NCBI GenBank assembly: GCA_029817715.1
Contig: JARUPY010000387.1
Location: 4,712,001-4,776,000, forward strand
DNA length: 64,000 nt
Source: Melastoma dodecandrum
Taxonomy: Eukaryota; Streptophyta; Magnoliopsida; Myrtales; Melastomataceae
Direction of reading: 5' to 3'
Numbering within the stretch: the stretch's first letter is position 1; every line of letters begins with the position of its first letter. Shown here one piece after another: positions 1 through 11,325 of this stretch. The notes beneath the pieces were generated by a model that searched no databases, had not been told where the DNA came from, and saw only the letters and a list, made by a program, of their open reading frames with translations. A program made the position numbers and the translations under genes.

Positions 1-480
1 AGGGGGTACAGGGTGCCTGACTTTACCCGGTTTTCGGGAGAAGATGAGATGACGCCCGTAGAGCATATAACCCGGTTCATTCATCAGGCAGGGGATGCTG
101 CAGCAAACGATTTTTGGAAGCTAAAGCTCTTCCCGAACTCTCTCACAGGAGATGCCTTTACATGGTACGCAAGTCTACCTCCTTAATCAGTAACGACATG
201 GGCAGAGATGCAGTCTTCTTTTATGAAGGCATTCGCACGGTTAGATACGCCTATGTCAATCTTTGAGGTAATGCGACTTAAGCAAGCCGCCGGAGAACAT
301 CCAGGGCAGTTCCTTATGCGCCTGCGAAAAGCGCTACTGCGCTGTAGACCTGCGATTCCTGAAAGGGATCAGCTGATGATCGCATTAAACGCGTTGTCTA
401 TGCCTTTCAAGAAAAAGCTGCAGGGAGAAAGGTTTAATGACCTGTATGACTTGGCCAGAAGGGCGACAGAGTACCATTAG
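1..480 (+). pseudogene. Gypsy A gag (capsid) fragment
   Basis: Frame 1 is open from the first base except for a TAA at 184-186. The translation has the hallmarks of the plant Retrotrans_gag domain: an N-terminal DFTRFSGED-type start, then KLKLFPNSLTGDAFTWYASLPP just before the stop, then a helical segment ending in a TAG at 478-480. The gag protein forms the retrotransposon particle. The 5' part is cut by the window edge. The premature stop inside the conserved FTWY region shows that it is a relic. Confidence 0.8.
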
Positions 481-788
481 TTACTGATGGAAGAGGCGCA
501 GGCTAAGCATACCTTTCAGCTCGAAACCTTTGAGGTGGATATGGCCGAATTCGTGAAAGGCGAAGCGACGGTTTGTGAACTCCTCGCAAGGAAATCTCCA
601 AAGCCAAAGCATCCCAGAAGTCCAACGAAGAAAGAAAGTATTCGTTCGACGTAGACAAGGCGGATGCGATTTTCGATTGGCTCATCCAACGGAAGCGCAT
701 TAAACTTAAACCGGGTCATAGAGCTCCCCAGACAGAGAGGGAAAAGACTAGAAATTATTGTAAATGGAATATAATCCAGGACATTATA

Positions 789-2879
789 GTGTCTAAGGAA
801 TTATGTTTCCCTGAGGTCGACGAAGTGACAATGGTCGATGATAGAACTTTTGATGATGAAATAGCTATCTATATGTTTGATGTTGCTGATGTAGACATCA
901 ATTTCATCGAAACTAATATAGATCATCATTCCCTGCAGGACGTAAAGATCCCCGGGGAGACTTTGGTGGCGAATGCCCTTTTTCGCCGACTGGCTGATAA
1001 AGGTGTAGTCACCTGTCCGGTCAAAGAGGTTGCACCTAGCTTTTGCTGCTGGCATATGGACGATACGCACACCACCGATAGATGCAATAAATTCAGGAAG
1101 TATCTCTAGAACAATCAAAGCGACACCTGGTACGATCTGACCCCACTTGAGGAGATAGCGATGGGAGTAGTACACTCGGGCTCGCGAAGTGCTTCCAGCA
1201 ACTCGCAAAGGGGTTTTAAGAGCCCTCCAAGCACAGAACGCAGACCGGCAAACCGAGGGGGAAGAGGTGGTCCACATGGCCGAGGCCGAGCGCCTGAGCC
1301 ACAACCACGTGCACCCGAACGTCCCAGGCGACATTTGGAGTTTAATGACTCCCTGTCCCAGCAAGGTGCCAGGTCATGGCAAGAAAGGTCTGGCCATCTT
1401 AACGAGTCTCGCCCTGGAAGCGCAGAAGCAGATAATCCTAATAGAGCCCAGAGGCCTGAGCGAACACAAGAGAGGATGAACAAGCCTAGACAGGGAATGC
1501 CCAAGGTAGACATCCAGGCGATCCGAACAGGCCCACCGATAGCCCAGTTTTTGGAAGCAAAGATGCTATGTCAGAAATGCAAGCTCATAGCTCAAAACAA
1601 GATCCTGATTACTCAGCTCTGCACTTCCTGCTGCGTCGACTACTTCCTCAAGCTTGTAGACTTGTCCTCAAATGGAGAAATCGTGGTCAAATCCGCGCAC
1701 TCTACAACTACAGGTACTTGTGAAACTAACAGCACTTGCTCGGAAACGCAGCAAGGTCCTACGCGAACGGTAGTAGGGTATGACCCATTTGTTGGCGACT
1801 ACGTTGAGGTACGTCAAATTTTCCTTGGTTCTAAGAAATCAAGGGTAATTAAAGTAGTTAACCATTCGAAATATTGGCAGAAGGCAATGGGCAAGACCAC
1901 TTTGCCTTCGAGGGCGCGCAAGAGGAGGGACAAACGTCTAAGTCACGTCTCCAAAAGGCCCAGGCCTACCCTCTCAGGAGCAGCCCCACCGGCTAGAGCA
2001 CCTGCGAATGGAGTTAGCGCCGAGACAAAGCGCTTTGAGTCTACGGATCATTCAGAAGAACCTGGCTCAAGTTTTGACTATACCCCACTCCGGAGCGAGA
2101 TCCCAAGTGATGTCGACGGGGAAATGAGACCAGTCGTGAGCTGCAATGCTCTTATCCTGCTTGTAGACTTCGCTTGTAAGCGGGACGCAAGGACTCTAGT
2201 AGGTAAAGTGCCTCTTCCTTGCTCTCCAGTTTACCCAGCAGGCTTTCCATTAAATTGGTTAGAAAAGCCATCTGACAGCATGAAACAACACATGCATTCA
2301 TTATACATAATTGCTACCTTTGACGGTACAGTAGTAAGTCGAGTCCTTGTAGACAACGGAGCAACTATAAACGTGCTCCCTCTATCCAGGTTTAAATTGC
2401 TTGGATATAAGCTTTGCGACTTGGTTAAAACCAATGTCGCAGTGAGTGGGTTTAATGGCAGGAAATCTGAATGCCTAGGGGTATTCTCGGTACACCTTGA
2501 AGTAGGTCGCTAGGAAAGGGAAACAGCCTTCTTCGTGATAAACATAATTCCCACTTTTAATGCACTATTGGGCCGCGACCGGCTCCATAAAGCTGCTGCT
2601 ATCCCTTCTACGTTGCATAGAGAGTTGTTGCTTTGGGTTGACTCTGAAATTGAAATTATCATGGCTGATGAATATTCCTATTGTGACAAGGGTATCTTGC
2701 ATGCAGAAACAAGCAAGACGGTCAAGGACCCCACACTGGACCAACGCTATAAGCTTGGTGACCCTACGGTAAGGCCCCTTGGCGAGCCGTCCGGAAAGTT
2801 CGATTACATCGTAGACTACGGGACATCGCACCCCAAGTCAGATACAGGGCCGATTGTTGCTGTCTATTCAAGACATTGA
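789..2879 (+). pseudogene. Gypsy A gag C-terminus and aspartic protease region
   Basis: Frame 3 is broken by TAG codons at 1107-1109 and 2511-2513. Near residue 85 of the first segment is a histidine/cysteine cluster (CCWHMDDTHTTDRC), resembling the degenerate zinc knuckle at the end of plant Gypsy gag. After a basic, Gly/Arg-rich stretch comes the retropepsin-like segment VLVDNGATINVLP (about 2344-2382), with Asn in place of the usual Ser/Thr after the catalytic Asp. Past the second stop it continues with the FNALLGRD motif typical of the protease C-terminus. A downstream block (2763-2823) reads TVRPLGEPSGKFDYIVDYG and closely matches a block in the pararetrovirus EPRV-2. Confidence 0.75.
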
Positions 2880-3922
2880 GGAGGTTCTCCAAGAAGTTAA
2901 CTCGGGGAATAACCCAGTGGCGACTGACAAACCAAGAGAAGAGGAAGTGGCGAGAGATCAGCACAATGGTACTACGGAGTTGGAGCCCGATAGACTCCTC
3001 AAAGAAGGGACCTATGGACCAGAATGAGAGAGTAACCGAAGCAGTCGCCGATGTCCTTCAACGACTTCAAGTCTACCAAGGCAATCGCTACTGTAGTCAA
3101 CCCGTCTCTTGGTTTTCAATAAACTCAGAAGCGCTTAGAGCGCCTAATGCTTGTAATAAGCCCGTGTCTACTGACCTAGGTGGTTTTGAGGAACGTGAGT
3201 ATTTGACGACACCGTGCAACCCATTGGTCAGCATTAACTTAGGAAGTGAATCATCTCCTAGATTTCTTTTCATCAGTTCTTTTATAAATAAAGAACTTTT
3301 TAATGCGATTAGGGGAGTACTTGAGGAATTCAAAGATTGTTTCGCCTGGGATTACACTGAAATGCCAGGATTGGACCGTAGACTTGTAGAACACACTCTT
3401 CTTATTAAAGAGGATTTTAAGCCAGTGCAGCAAGCGCCCAGGCGCATGACTACTGAAGTCACGCAACTTGTCTTTGAAGAAGTTAAAAAAATTTTTCGAG
3501 CAGGTTATATTAGGACCTCACGCTATACATAATGGATTTCAAGTATAGTTCCGGTCCTTAAAAAGAATGGCAAAATCAGAGTCTGCATAGACTTTCGAGA
3601 TCTCAATCGCGCCACTCCAAAAGATGAATACCCTATGCCGATCGCAGACGACCTCGTAGACAAGACAGCAGGGCATCAGATGTCCTTTATGGACGGATTT
3701 TCTGGTTACAACCAAATCTTCATCGCAGAGGAAGACATTCATAAGACTGCATTTAGATGTCCCTTAGGGATTTTCGAATGGGTAGTAATGCCACTTGGAT
3801 TGAAGAATGCTGGTGCAACTTATCAGCGAGCGATGAATACTATATTTGATGCCTCTCTCGGCAAGACAGTAGAAGTCTACATCGAAGATATAGTAGTTAA
3901 GTCGACGACAGGAAAACCTTAG
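2876..3922 (+). pseudogene. Gypsy A reverse transcriptase fragment
   Basis: Frame 2 has one stop at 3530-3532. RT motifs appear in order: DCFAWDYTEMPGLD, then VPVLKKNGKIRVCIDFRDLN (just after the stop), MSFMDGFSGYNQI, MPLGLKNAGATYQRAM, and YIEDIVVKS. The active-site box, normally Y-x-D-D, reads Y-I-E-D, so one catalytic Asp is replaced. Similarity ends right after this box. The thumb, RNase H and integrase that should follow are missing. Confidence 0.85.
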
Positions 3923-5170
3923 TCTTAGTCTACGTTCTCAGTAATGCGTCCAAATAAAAAGGAAGAAAATAAAGGAACATAAGAGAGAAAAAGAAGAGGC
4001 TCTAAGTAAAGTCTACTTCTGCTGTTTTCCGCACTTGGTTAGCCTTTCAGCTATTCCCGCACCGTGGACTTGGCCGGTTCCACTTCTTCCTCTACTTCTT
4101 TTTTCCTTCTGCCTGCTCGCTATGAGGGTCAGGCAGGAATAGGTCAGCCCAGGAATATCTATGGTTTGGCATATTGGGCAATCGCCTTTGCATGCCTAAG
4201 AAGCTGATAGGAGGCAAAGCAACTAGTGAATACCTCCGGTCTGTCTTACTTAACTCCTGCTTCACCCTCCCTGGAGCTTGGCAGAAGCAAGTAAGCTTGT
4301 GAATACCTACGGTCTGTCCCACTTGGCCAAGAGAAAACTCACAGGCCCGAACGTCGTCAGCTTTCTACCTGGTGAGGTCAGTCTGCTGTAATACCCGACG
4401 ATGAAGCCCTGGAAGCTTCGTTTGCTCCAGAAAGAGAACTGGGCCATTTGCAACAATACATGACTGGCTGAACAACCTTTTAGGGTTGTTCAGGCATTGG
4501 ATTGCGCATGAAGGCCATATCTCACGGGGAGGGATGACGTTGCGAAGTGACCTTTCTCCGCCAAAGAATAGGGCAAACAAAGGGAAGAGGAGATCAGTCG
4601 CAGCGCATTTTTTTAAAGATCTAGTAGAACGAAGGCATTTTAGTGCAAAGATGGGCAGCCGTTTGTTCCTGGTTGGCTGAAGATGGCCATCCTCATGCCA
4701 CCAGAGGTGGTTTTGGGCCATTCATCTCACAGAAGGGTGGCGAAGAAGACTACTTTTTGTTAAAAGATACAAAAAGAGATTTTTGATAGGAAGAAAAGGG
4801 ACTTTCTCTGGGATATGGGTGCAAAAGGTTGAGGAAAGGCAAGGTTTGAAAAGAGAACCGAAAAAACTTAAAAGTTTAAGAAATGATAAATGAGAAATTC
4901 TCGGAAGGTTTGCGAGGGGATTTAAAGAACGGCCCAAGTGAGGAGTAAGTATGATAAGTTCCGAGGAGGGAAGGCGAAAAGTCTTCCTCTCGGGAAAGGA
5001 AAGAAGACAAACGGTCTTTGAAAAAATGGGAGGTGAAAAGACACTTTTACAGAAAATATCTTTTCGCAGGGTTAATATCCTGTCTGCAGAAGATCGAATA
5101 TTTGATTTACTGAAGTACGCAACGTCAGAAGTACTCAGGCGACGTAAGTCCCCTCAGCAAAAAGGGGGGG
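3923..5170. other. No gene seen; decayed repeat-like DNA
   Basis: No coding region can be supported. Two similar 26-base stretches (about 4226-4251 and 4300-4325, 74 bases apart, sharing GTGAATACCT and CGGTCTGTC) suggest an old tandem duplication. The stretch lies between truncated Gypsy RT and LTR-like DNA, so it may be a remnant of the same element, for example an untranslated region before the LTR. Confidence 0.4.
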
Positions 5171-5234
5171 CGTATGTTGACATGCAACTAACGTGAAAGC
5201 TATCTTGGGCCTAATTTTGATAAAGCCCATAGCC

Positions 5235-5470
5235 ATATACTAGGCCTGTGCCTGTGGAGAGAAATCTACAAAAGTAAGATAGTAACCCTGTAATCAAGGG
5301 AAGTTTACAAGCCTGCGCCTCCGGTGGACATCACGTCTACAGGCCTGCGCCTGAGGGCCTGCGCCTGGGACACGGAGTCTACAGGCTTGTATCTGCGACA
5401 CAAAGTCTACAGGCTTGTGCCTGTAGAGGATATTAAGAATATAGGCCTGTGCCCCCGAGGGACACGTGTC
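5235..5470 (+). repeat. Imperfect short tandem repeats around GTCTACAGGCYTGYGCCTG
   Basis: Five to six imperfect copies of a 28-42 base unit share a core of GTCTACAGGC followed by TGCGCCTG or TGTGCCTG. Spacing varies. They lie upstream of the TATA box at 5669, where LTRs commonly carry enhancer-like repeats, but a regulatory role is inference. Confidence 0.6.
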
Positions 5471-5668
5471 AAAGGAAAACAGTTCCATGGCCCCGAAATG
5501 ATTGGGACTTGTTACCCACGCATAACACTAGCACACGTCTTAAAGATAATCAATTAATCCCGAAGTCAGAGGAGCTGATCCACGTTTAAATGAGTGGGAA
5601 TCAGTTAGCTTCGAGATTCTTGGGGTGAGTTGGTCTGGAAGATCTTCAAAAGGTCGTAACAGACCAAG

Positions 5669-5676
5669 TATAAAAG
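5669..5676 (+). promoter_or_regulatory. TATA box of the LTR-like segment
   Basis: TATAAAAG is a perfect plant TATA consensus, 130 bases upstream of the 53-bp repeats. No gene follows closely on this strand, which fits a retroelement promoter better than a host gene. Confidence 0.5.
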
Positions 5677-5803
5677 GGAGGAGATCTCCCTCAGAGAAAA
5701 TCACGATCAAAACAGCCAACAGAAGCTTATTTTGCTCGTCACCCTTAGCGTAGTTGTTAGGATTCCCCGACCTGGGCGAGACCCTTAAGGTTTCATTGGT
5801 CGT

Positions 5804-5962
5804 CACTTCCACCATTAGAGTGAGCAACCGTAGCTCTGATAACAACCCTCCGCCTTCACTCCCACCATCAGAGTGAGCAACCGTTGCTCTGGTAACAAAC
5901 CACCGCCTTCACTTCCACCATCAGAGTGAGCAACCGTAGCTCTGGTAACAACCCTCCGCCCT
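5804..5962 (+). repeat. Three tandem copies of a 53-bp unit
   Basis: Copies begin at 5804, 5857 and 5910. Each starts CACTYCCACCATYAGAGTG, continues with GAGCAACCGTWGCTCTG and ends in CCGCC. Copies differ at only a few positions, so the expansion is fairly recent relative to the decay of Gypsy A. Confidence 0.85.
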
Positions 5963-6290
5963 CGACTTCAACGCCAGGACGAGGCACCGTAGTCCAGGTA
6001 CGCATATCTGCCTTTGACACTCTCTCCAACGCAGACCACCACAGCCTTGACGTCCACATCCTTCTCAGCATCCGACCGTACCCTGTCCATCAAGCTCAGC
6101 AGCTAAGTCCTGCCACCAGAGGAACGCCAGCCTGCAGCGTTCCACCGTCAAGTCTGCGACGACGCTCCAAGTCTACGAAGCACTGTAGCCAGTTAACGAT
6201 TTTCCGTTCTTATTTTATTTCTATGACTGTAAGCTCTTATTTTCTATTATAAGACTTCTTTCAATCGATTTCTTCAATTACTTACTGGCG

Positions 6291-7093
6291 ACCACATCTA
6301 CAAAATCCCTGTGAGTCTTATTGCCAAATATTTCCGACGTGATCCGTTTCCGACGCGAACACACACTTAGGTTATTCGAAGTGGTATGGAAATTGTATTC
6401 ACTCAAACATGTCTTAGGTCGAAATCCATCGGAAGCTCCACCTATCATAATTAAAATGTCTTACTCGGATCGAATCCAGATTAATCGAAACCCAAATACC
6501 GGGCGAACAACAAAAAAAATACTTCTATTTAAAATGCAATTTTTTATCGCAATTTTTAGATGAGAATTGAATGATTATACAATCCACCATGTGGAAAAAC
6601 TCACATGTCATGTCCCAAAATCACTGAATATTCATTCGATCCTACTTTAAGCCCCCGAAGCGAGGTATAATGAATGGATCGCTTCAGGAGGGAGGAATTC
6701 TCAAATGATCTTTTTGAAAATGACAATGCCCACCAGGATGCCACATTTTGTTTTATAAAATGCTCTTTTTAATCCTCTGGTTTCATTCATCATTAGGGAC
6801 GCGCGAGCCGAGATGCTTCCTGGGATCCATGGCGGACTCAAAGAAGCAAAGCAAGATTGGCATGGAAGTTAGTCGATGTACAAGTCGAGTTATGCTTCCC
6901 CTCAGCATCCCAGGCAGCACATTACTATTGAAACCTCGAGAGATGCATAGTTAAAACTACCAGGTCTTATGACGCAGCAGTTGACGGCTTAACTGCGATG
7001 ACTTCTACGGTTTAACGTACAACCTCCATAACCAAGCCTTTTATCCCCGTCACTGCACATGATGTTTCTGCCACTAACGTAAACCTACCATAA
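6291..7093. other. No gene seen
   Basis: AT-rich stretch without a supportable reading frame. It lies at the 3' end of the minus-strand RDM1-like gene, so part may be that gene's 3' untranslated and flanking DNA. Confidence 0.4.
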
Positions 7094-7867
7094 TCACATG
7101 AACAGACTAATTCCCCTGTTCTGGAATGGCCCGACGAACCTTGGGAGGTCTGATAAAAGGGTATCAGATTTCCAGAATTGGGCAATGCAAAGATGAGCGG
7201 AAGTGCTTCGGTGTATCTCTTCCATAAGCCATATCATAGCCTCGGCCTTACAAGGATGCATGACCAAGTCCAATGGCGTGTATTCGTCCACCGACCCAAT
7301 CCTCTTCTGGTCCAACTGTTTTAGTGCGCTGTTAGTCTGAAAATGCAGTGGTTGCCCATAGAGTTGCTCGATAGATTTCCCCATGCCTACCCATGTCGTG
7401 AATGGGATTAACGAGCGGCGATTTTTAGGCACCTCGATCTTCTTCAGGCATTGCTGATACGCCTCTGCCCTCTTCGCCAAATCACCTGAATGCAGGGCAA
7501 CCCTGAGGCGGATTGGATTCCATCGAGCCCGTAGCGAATGATTCATAAAACAATCCATCATCATCAGCATTATTATATATACACCTTCAGACACCTGTAC
7601 CCTGCCGTTCACTACGACGCCTTTCATCATATAGATGGGAGAAGACATTTCGTCCGCTGGATCATTCCAACCGTGACGGGGCACTCCCTCCACCTTAGGA
7701 TCACCTGGAAACCAATTCAGGAACAAAACTAGTTCAGTAGATTTACAGGCTTTCCCCCTTTCCCCCACCCCATCTTCAACACAATTAACAAAACAATGCG
7801 CTTCGCTCCAACTCATGCTAAGTCGAGAATGACACACAGTAGAGCTCGCCGTCCCAACAGGATGCAT
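7094..7867 (-). CDS. RDM1: RDM1-like protein (RNA-directed DNA methylation 1)
   Basis: RDM1 is a small plant nuclear protein of the DDR complex (DRD1-DMS3-RDM1), which helps Pol V work in RNA-directed DNA methylation. The last 130 codons carry the family core: AKRAEAYQQCLKKI, then RRSLIPFTTWVGMG, QLYGQPLHFQTN and CKAEAMIWLMEEIHRSTSAH. The whole stretch reads open, but a 99-base intron at 7486-7584 (minus-strand GTGTAT...TTCAG, phase 1) would join SEG to GDLAKRAEAYQ in the arrangement known from Arabidopsis, giving about 224 residues from the first Met. The true start is uncertain: a second acceptor-like site lies farther upstream, so an earlier exon is possible. The C-terminus (SDLPRFVGPFQNRGISLFM) differs from the usual ending. 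Identification is strong; exon structure is moderate. Confidence 0.82.
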   Translation of the reverse strand: MHPVGTASSTVCHSRLSMSWSEAHCFVNCVEDGVGERGKACKSTELVLFLNWFPGDPKVEGVPRHGWNDPADEMSSPIYMMKGVVVNGRVQVSEGVYIIMLMMMDCFMNHSLRARWNPIRLRVALHSGDLAKRAEAYQQCLKKIEVPKNRRSLIPFTTWVGMGKSIEQLYGQPLHFQTNSALKQLDQKRIGSVDEYTPLDLVMHPCKAEAMIWLMEEIHRSTSAHLCIAQFWKSDTLLSDLPRFVGPFQNRGISLFM

Positions 7868-10458
7868 TCCATATCCGCTGGTTCAGCCAACAATCCAACA
7901 CCCTCACGATTGCTCAACAAAGCAAGAAACTATAACAAGGGAAAGGTTATGGTCCCAATCGTAAAAATCTAATCAAACAACAAAAAAGAAAAACTAATAA
8001 AATCCAACAGACAATCCTCCCCCGATTCCACGAGCTGAATCCAACACCCCACCCCGAACTGACCTCAGGCCCATTTTTTTGGGCCTCCGGGCCCGGTTTT
8101 CCTTCCCTAGGCCCGGCCAGGTTTACGCAACGTTCGACGTCATTTTAATGATGCCCGTGGTGAATATTGGAAAAAAAATTATAAATAAAATTTACACAAA
8201 TTATCAATATTATTATCTTCTTGATTTTGAAATGCTCTATTTTATCCCCTGTTACTCTCCAAATTAATGGAGGAGGACTCGAAATCCTAGTGGCATCCAA
8301 GTAACACAATGTTAAAAATGAAAATATATAACATGCCACTCACATAACCGTTCGAGCTTTTACAACATTTGATGCTGGCCGTCAGCGTTACATTTTCAAG
8401 TTGAATCGAAAAAGTAGGTGCGACGGATGTAGCTTATGCAACAACTTTAGCATGGGCAGGTTGGCCTTTACAACCTCACTTGTTATGCCCTTATTGTTTA
8501 TATTTGCTCCACGTCATTTTCAATTTGGTTCCTTATCTGTCATCTTTTTCCTATTCTTCTTTGGCGCAAACTTGATAATACATCGTAAACTTGATAATTT
8601 GGAAATCAAAATGTTGTCGAATATTTTAATGTCGGGAGGGGAATTTTATAAAACAAGAGATTGGAGGAGATAAAGAAAGAGAGAAAAGGCGATGCGATGC
8701 GATTCGATTGATAAGAAAGCGTGGGGGGGAGATCATTTCCTGTGTTCCTCTCTTTTTTTTTTCTTCAATAACGCGTTATGGCACTATCCCCCCAACTTCA
8801 TTACGAGTTGTAGTTGTAGACTCCCAATTATTTTTACACCAAACAATTTTTTAATCGTTTAAATGAAAAGAAATAATAAGACGACGAGGACGACGATGTT
8901 AAATTGTGTAGCAAAATTTACAAAATCTCGAGGTGGAGTTTTTTTTTTTTTAATTTCTTTCTCAGCGGAGCGGACGGAGCATTTTGATTTGTAATTGAGG
9001 AGTTTTGTGTGTATCACGGAGAGAATTGAAGACTTGTTAGAAACTCGGTGAGGTTTAAATTGACCGCCGCATAAAAAGATGGAAAAAAAATTTTCATGTC
9101 CTACAAAGGGGGGGGGGGGGTTCGATCACTCACTCTGGCCTGGCTGTGCTTTTGATTCCCGCGAGGAAAAGCAAAAGGAAAAAGGAAAGAAATAATTAAA
9201 AATTAAAAACTTATGTCCTTCCCATGTTTTTTATTATTACATTACAAAGAATTATATGTCAGAATTAAAACAAAGATTCAATTTAGCCTTAGTCTGAAAT
9301 CTAAATGACGGATCAAGGGGTTATGTTAATCATGGGGTGTCTCGATAATTACGGCTTCGAGATAGATAGACCTTAACTAATCAAATTCAAAACAAAACAA
9401 AAAAACAAAAAATTTAACACGACCAAGATTTAAATATAATGCCCTTTTGCAAATTAAATTTCTCTATAAAGTATATAATGGTTAAGTAAATTCATCGTAT
9501 TGAAGCGCAATTCATTTTCACATGGGATTGGGTGAAGCCGAATCGAGCTTTCCAGTCACATAATCCATTCCATTTGAAAAAAAAAAATACCAATAGGAAA
9601 CTCGAGATCTATCAAGTGTGATTTGAGTCCTTATCAGCATGTTAATATTGACTCTTTCAAACACCCTTTCCTACTCGAAAGCAAGTCGATCGAAACAGCC
9701 GCAACTTTGTAGAAACCACGACCGACAAACACCATGATTCCCGGCCAGATGTGTAAGAAAGCATGCACGTGCATTTCGCACAACATCACACTTCGTTCGG
9801 TTCTTTGTCGCGATTTTATCCGCAGGCGCTACAAAGTAACTATATATGTATGTGCATCATGTTCTTGATGGATGTTTGCTTTTTCCTTTATCGTGGTCGA
9901 TGGACCGATGCATGTACAACTTGTTGGTGCTACCCACCCCCCACCACCTGATTAATAACTTGGTCTAAGTGCGCATACATTTATAAGCATGGCGTCTGCT
10001 TAAACCTCCCCCGAGCAAAGCAGTATGAACGTATGGAAAACAAAATCTCAGAACGTTAGGGCTGCTGCTCTCGATTGTTCATTTTTTTTTTTGTCTCGAT
10101 GGTAAAACACATTTGGCGGCGGTCGTATCACGCCCTCCGATTTAGTACCAAGTCCGCGTGGTTAGTGAGCCGGTTTAGGGACAGTGTCGTGTCGTACCAT
10201 GTGATAAATGTAGTTGTCCATGTTCATTCGAGGTAATCAAGGAGGCATGAGGAGCACAGGAACATGTTTGAAAATTGATTCTTAATTTGGGAAATGCAAA
10301 AGGAAATGAATCACTTTTTGTAATTTAGTTGGGGGGGGGGGGATGTTTCGTATGAGTGTGAAAAGGGAAGAGTGGGAAAATTACGAATGATCCCAAAAGT
10401 AAAGTAAAGCTCAAAAGGGGCATCATCATCCATCCTTGTTATAAGAAGAAGCCCCCTC

Positions 10459-10491
<33 letters not shown>

Positions 10492-10588
10492 AACTTTTGA
10501 TCAATACCAAAAAATCATAGCCCACTTCACTTCAAACTACTAATTCCCTCCAAACCGAGTTCTTTACTTTGATTCGTATTCATCATCC
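7868..10588. other. Intergenic, no gene supported
   Basis: AT-rich DNA with homopolymer runs, including G runs near 9108-9120 and 10331-10342. A 90-codon open stretch at 8401-8673 is hydrophobic in places but has no recognisable motif. A run of about 29 C at 10461-10489, shortly upstream of the DUF1635 start, is a likely assembly-uncertain position. The 5' half should include the promoter of the minus-strand RDM1-like gene; I see no confident TATA box. Confidence 0.4.
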
Positions 10589-11325
10589 ATGGCAGAAGAT
10601 CAGTGCCATCCTTTCTTCTGGGAATCTAGTTTTCAGGAAGGGGTGATCGAACGAACAACTTTGCCCTTTCGATTTGTATCCGAATTAGGACAACGTCTCA
10701 TTGTTGTTTGGTCTTGTTTTTTTGGAAAAAAAAGGCCATGATGGAGGAGGAGTTCAGGCAAGCCCTGTTCTATACCACATTGGAGCTCGAGACAGCCATT
10801 GCAACTGCTAAGGTGGAGATCGCGAGGCGTGACTCGGACCTGCTCCAGCTCGAGGAGCACCTCTCGAGGGCCGTCATGGAGAGGGATGAGGCCCTCTCAC
10901 GTTCCCGGAGGCTGCAGCACGAGAACCTCATGCTCCGGCAGCAGTTGGACCGGAATCGAGCCCGCAAGCTGGGATCCCCAAAATCCTGGTGCGAAGGGGA
11001 AGAGGCCGCCGTCAAAGAATGCGCACGAGCGCGGTCCCCGTCGACAGAGAGGGCAGTGGATTTGGACGGACTGGTTGCCGACAGGCCGTTGCCAGATAAA
11101 GGGAAGCTGTTGCAGGCGGTCATAGAAGCTGGGCCGATCCTTAAGACGCTGATGCTGGCGGGTCCGCTCCCGCAGTGGCAGCATCCGCCACCGCCGCTGG
11201 ACTCTGCTCAGATCCCGCCGGTGGACATACTCAACAAAAGGGGTGTGGTGGAATCGAATCATCATTCCAACGAATCAGTATCATCAGAATTGCCAAAGAA
11301 CAAGCGCATTAAGCTAATCTCCTAG
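10589..11325 (+). CDS. DUF1635 family protein, two exons
   Basis: Exon 1 is 10589-10642, starting at ATG (MAEDQCHPFFWESSFQEG). A 92-base intron follows (10643-10734, GTGATC to AAAAAG, phase 0), then exon 2 (10735-11325), giving 214 residues. The N-terminal EFRQALFYTTLELE block followed by heptad-rich coiled coil (about residues 22-85) is the signature of plant DUF1635 proteins, whose biochemical role is unknown. The middle is charged. The C-terminus holds a proline-rich stretch (PLPQWQHPPPPLDSAQIPP) and a basic tail (KNKRIKLIS) that could be a nuclear signal. The first exon is inferred: exon 2 has an in-frame Met of its own, but the upstream ATG, GT/AG borders and phase agree well, and family members usually have such a short leader exon. 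Confidence 0.75.

Larger units (their letters stand above)
1..3922 (+). mobile_element. Gypsy A: truncated, decayed Ty3/Gypsy retrotransposon (gag-PR-RT)
   Basis: Domain order gag, aspartic protease, reverse transcriptase on one strand is that of Ty3/Gypsy elements. The left end lies outside the window. The right end stops just after the RT active-site region, so the rest of RT, RNase H and integrase are absent. Reading frames change between gag (frame 1), the protease region (frame 3) and RT (frame 2), and several in-frame stops are present, so it cannot encode a functional polyprotein. The LTR-like DNA to the right (about 5170-6290) may be its 3' LTR after an internal deletion, but no 5' LTR is available to prove that. 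Confidence 0.85.
5171..6290 (+). mobile_element. LTR-like segment with TATA box and tandem repeats
   Basis: The segment contains a clear core promoter (TATAAAAG at 5669-5676), two families of short tandem repeats, and ends in a sequence (TGGCGACCAC from 6286) that resembles the start of primer-binding sites of Tat-like Gypsy elements. Together this looks like an LTR. The boundaries are estimates because no second copy lies in the window, and whether it belongs to Gypsy A or to another element is unresolved. Confidence 0.4.

Noticed and set aside
801..1364. 187-codon open frame on the minus strand
   Set aside because: It lies opposite the Gypsy A gag/protease frame and shows no domain; it is a shadow of the plus-strand sequence.
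5804..5962. CRISPR-like array
   Set aside because: Units are contiguous 53-bp tandem repeats without unique spacers, in a plant retroelement.
8401..8673. 90-codon hydrophobic open frame
   Set aside because: No motif, no homologue recognised, and such lengths are expected by chance in this AT-rich stretch.
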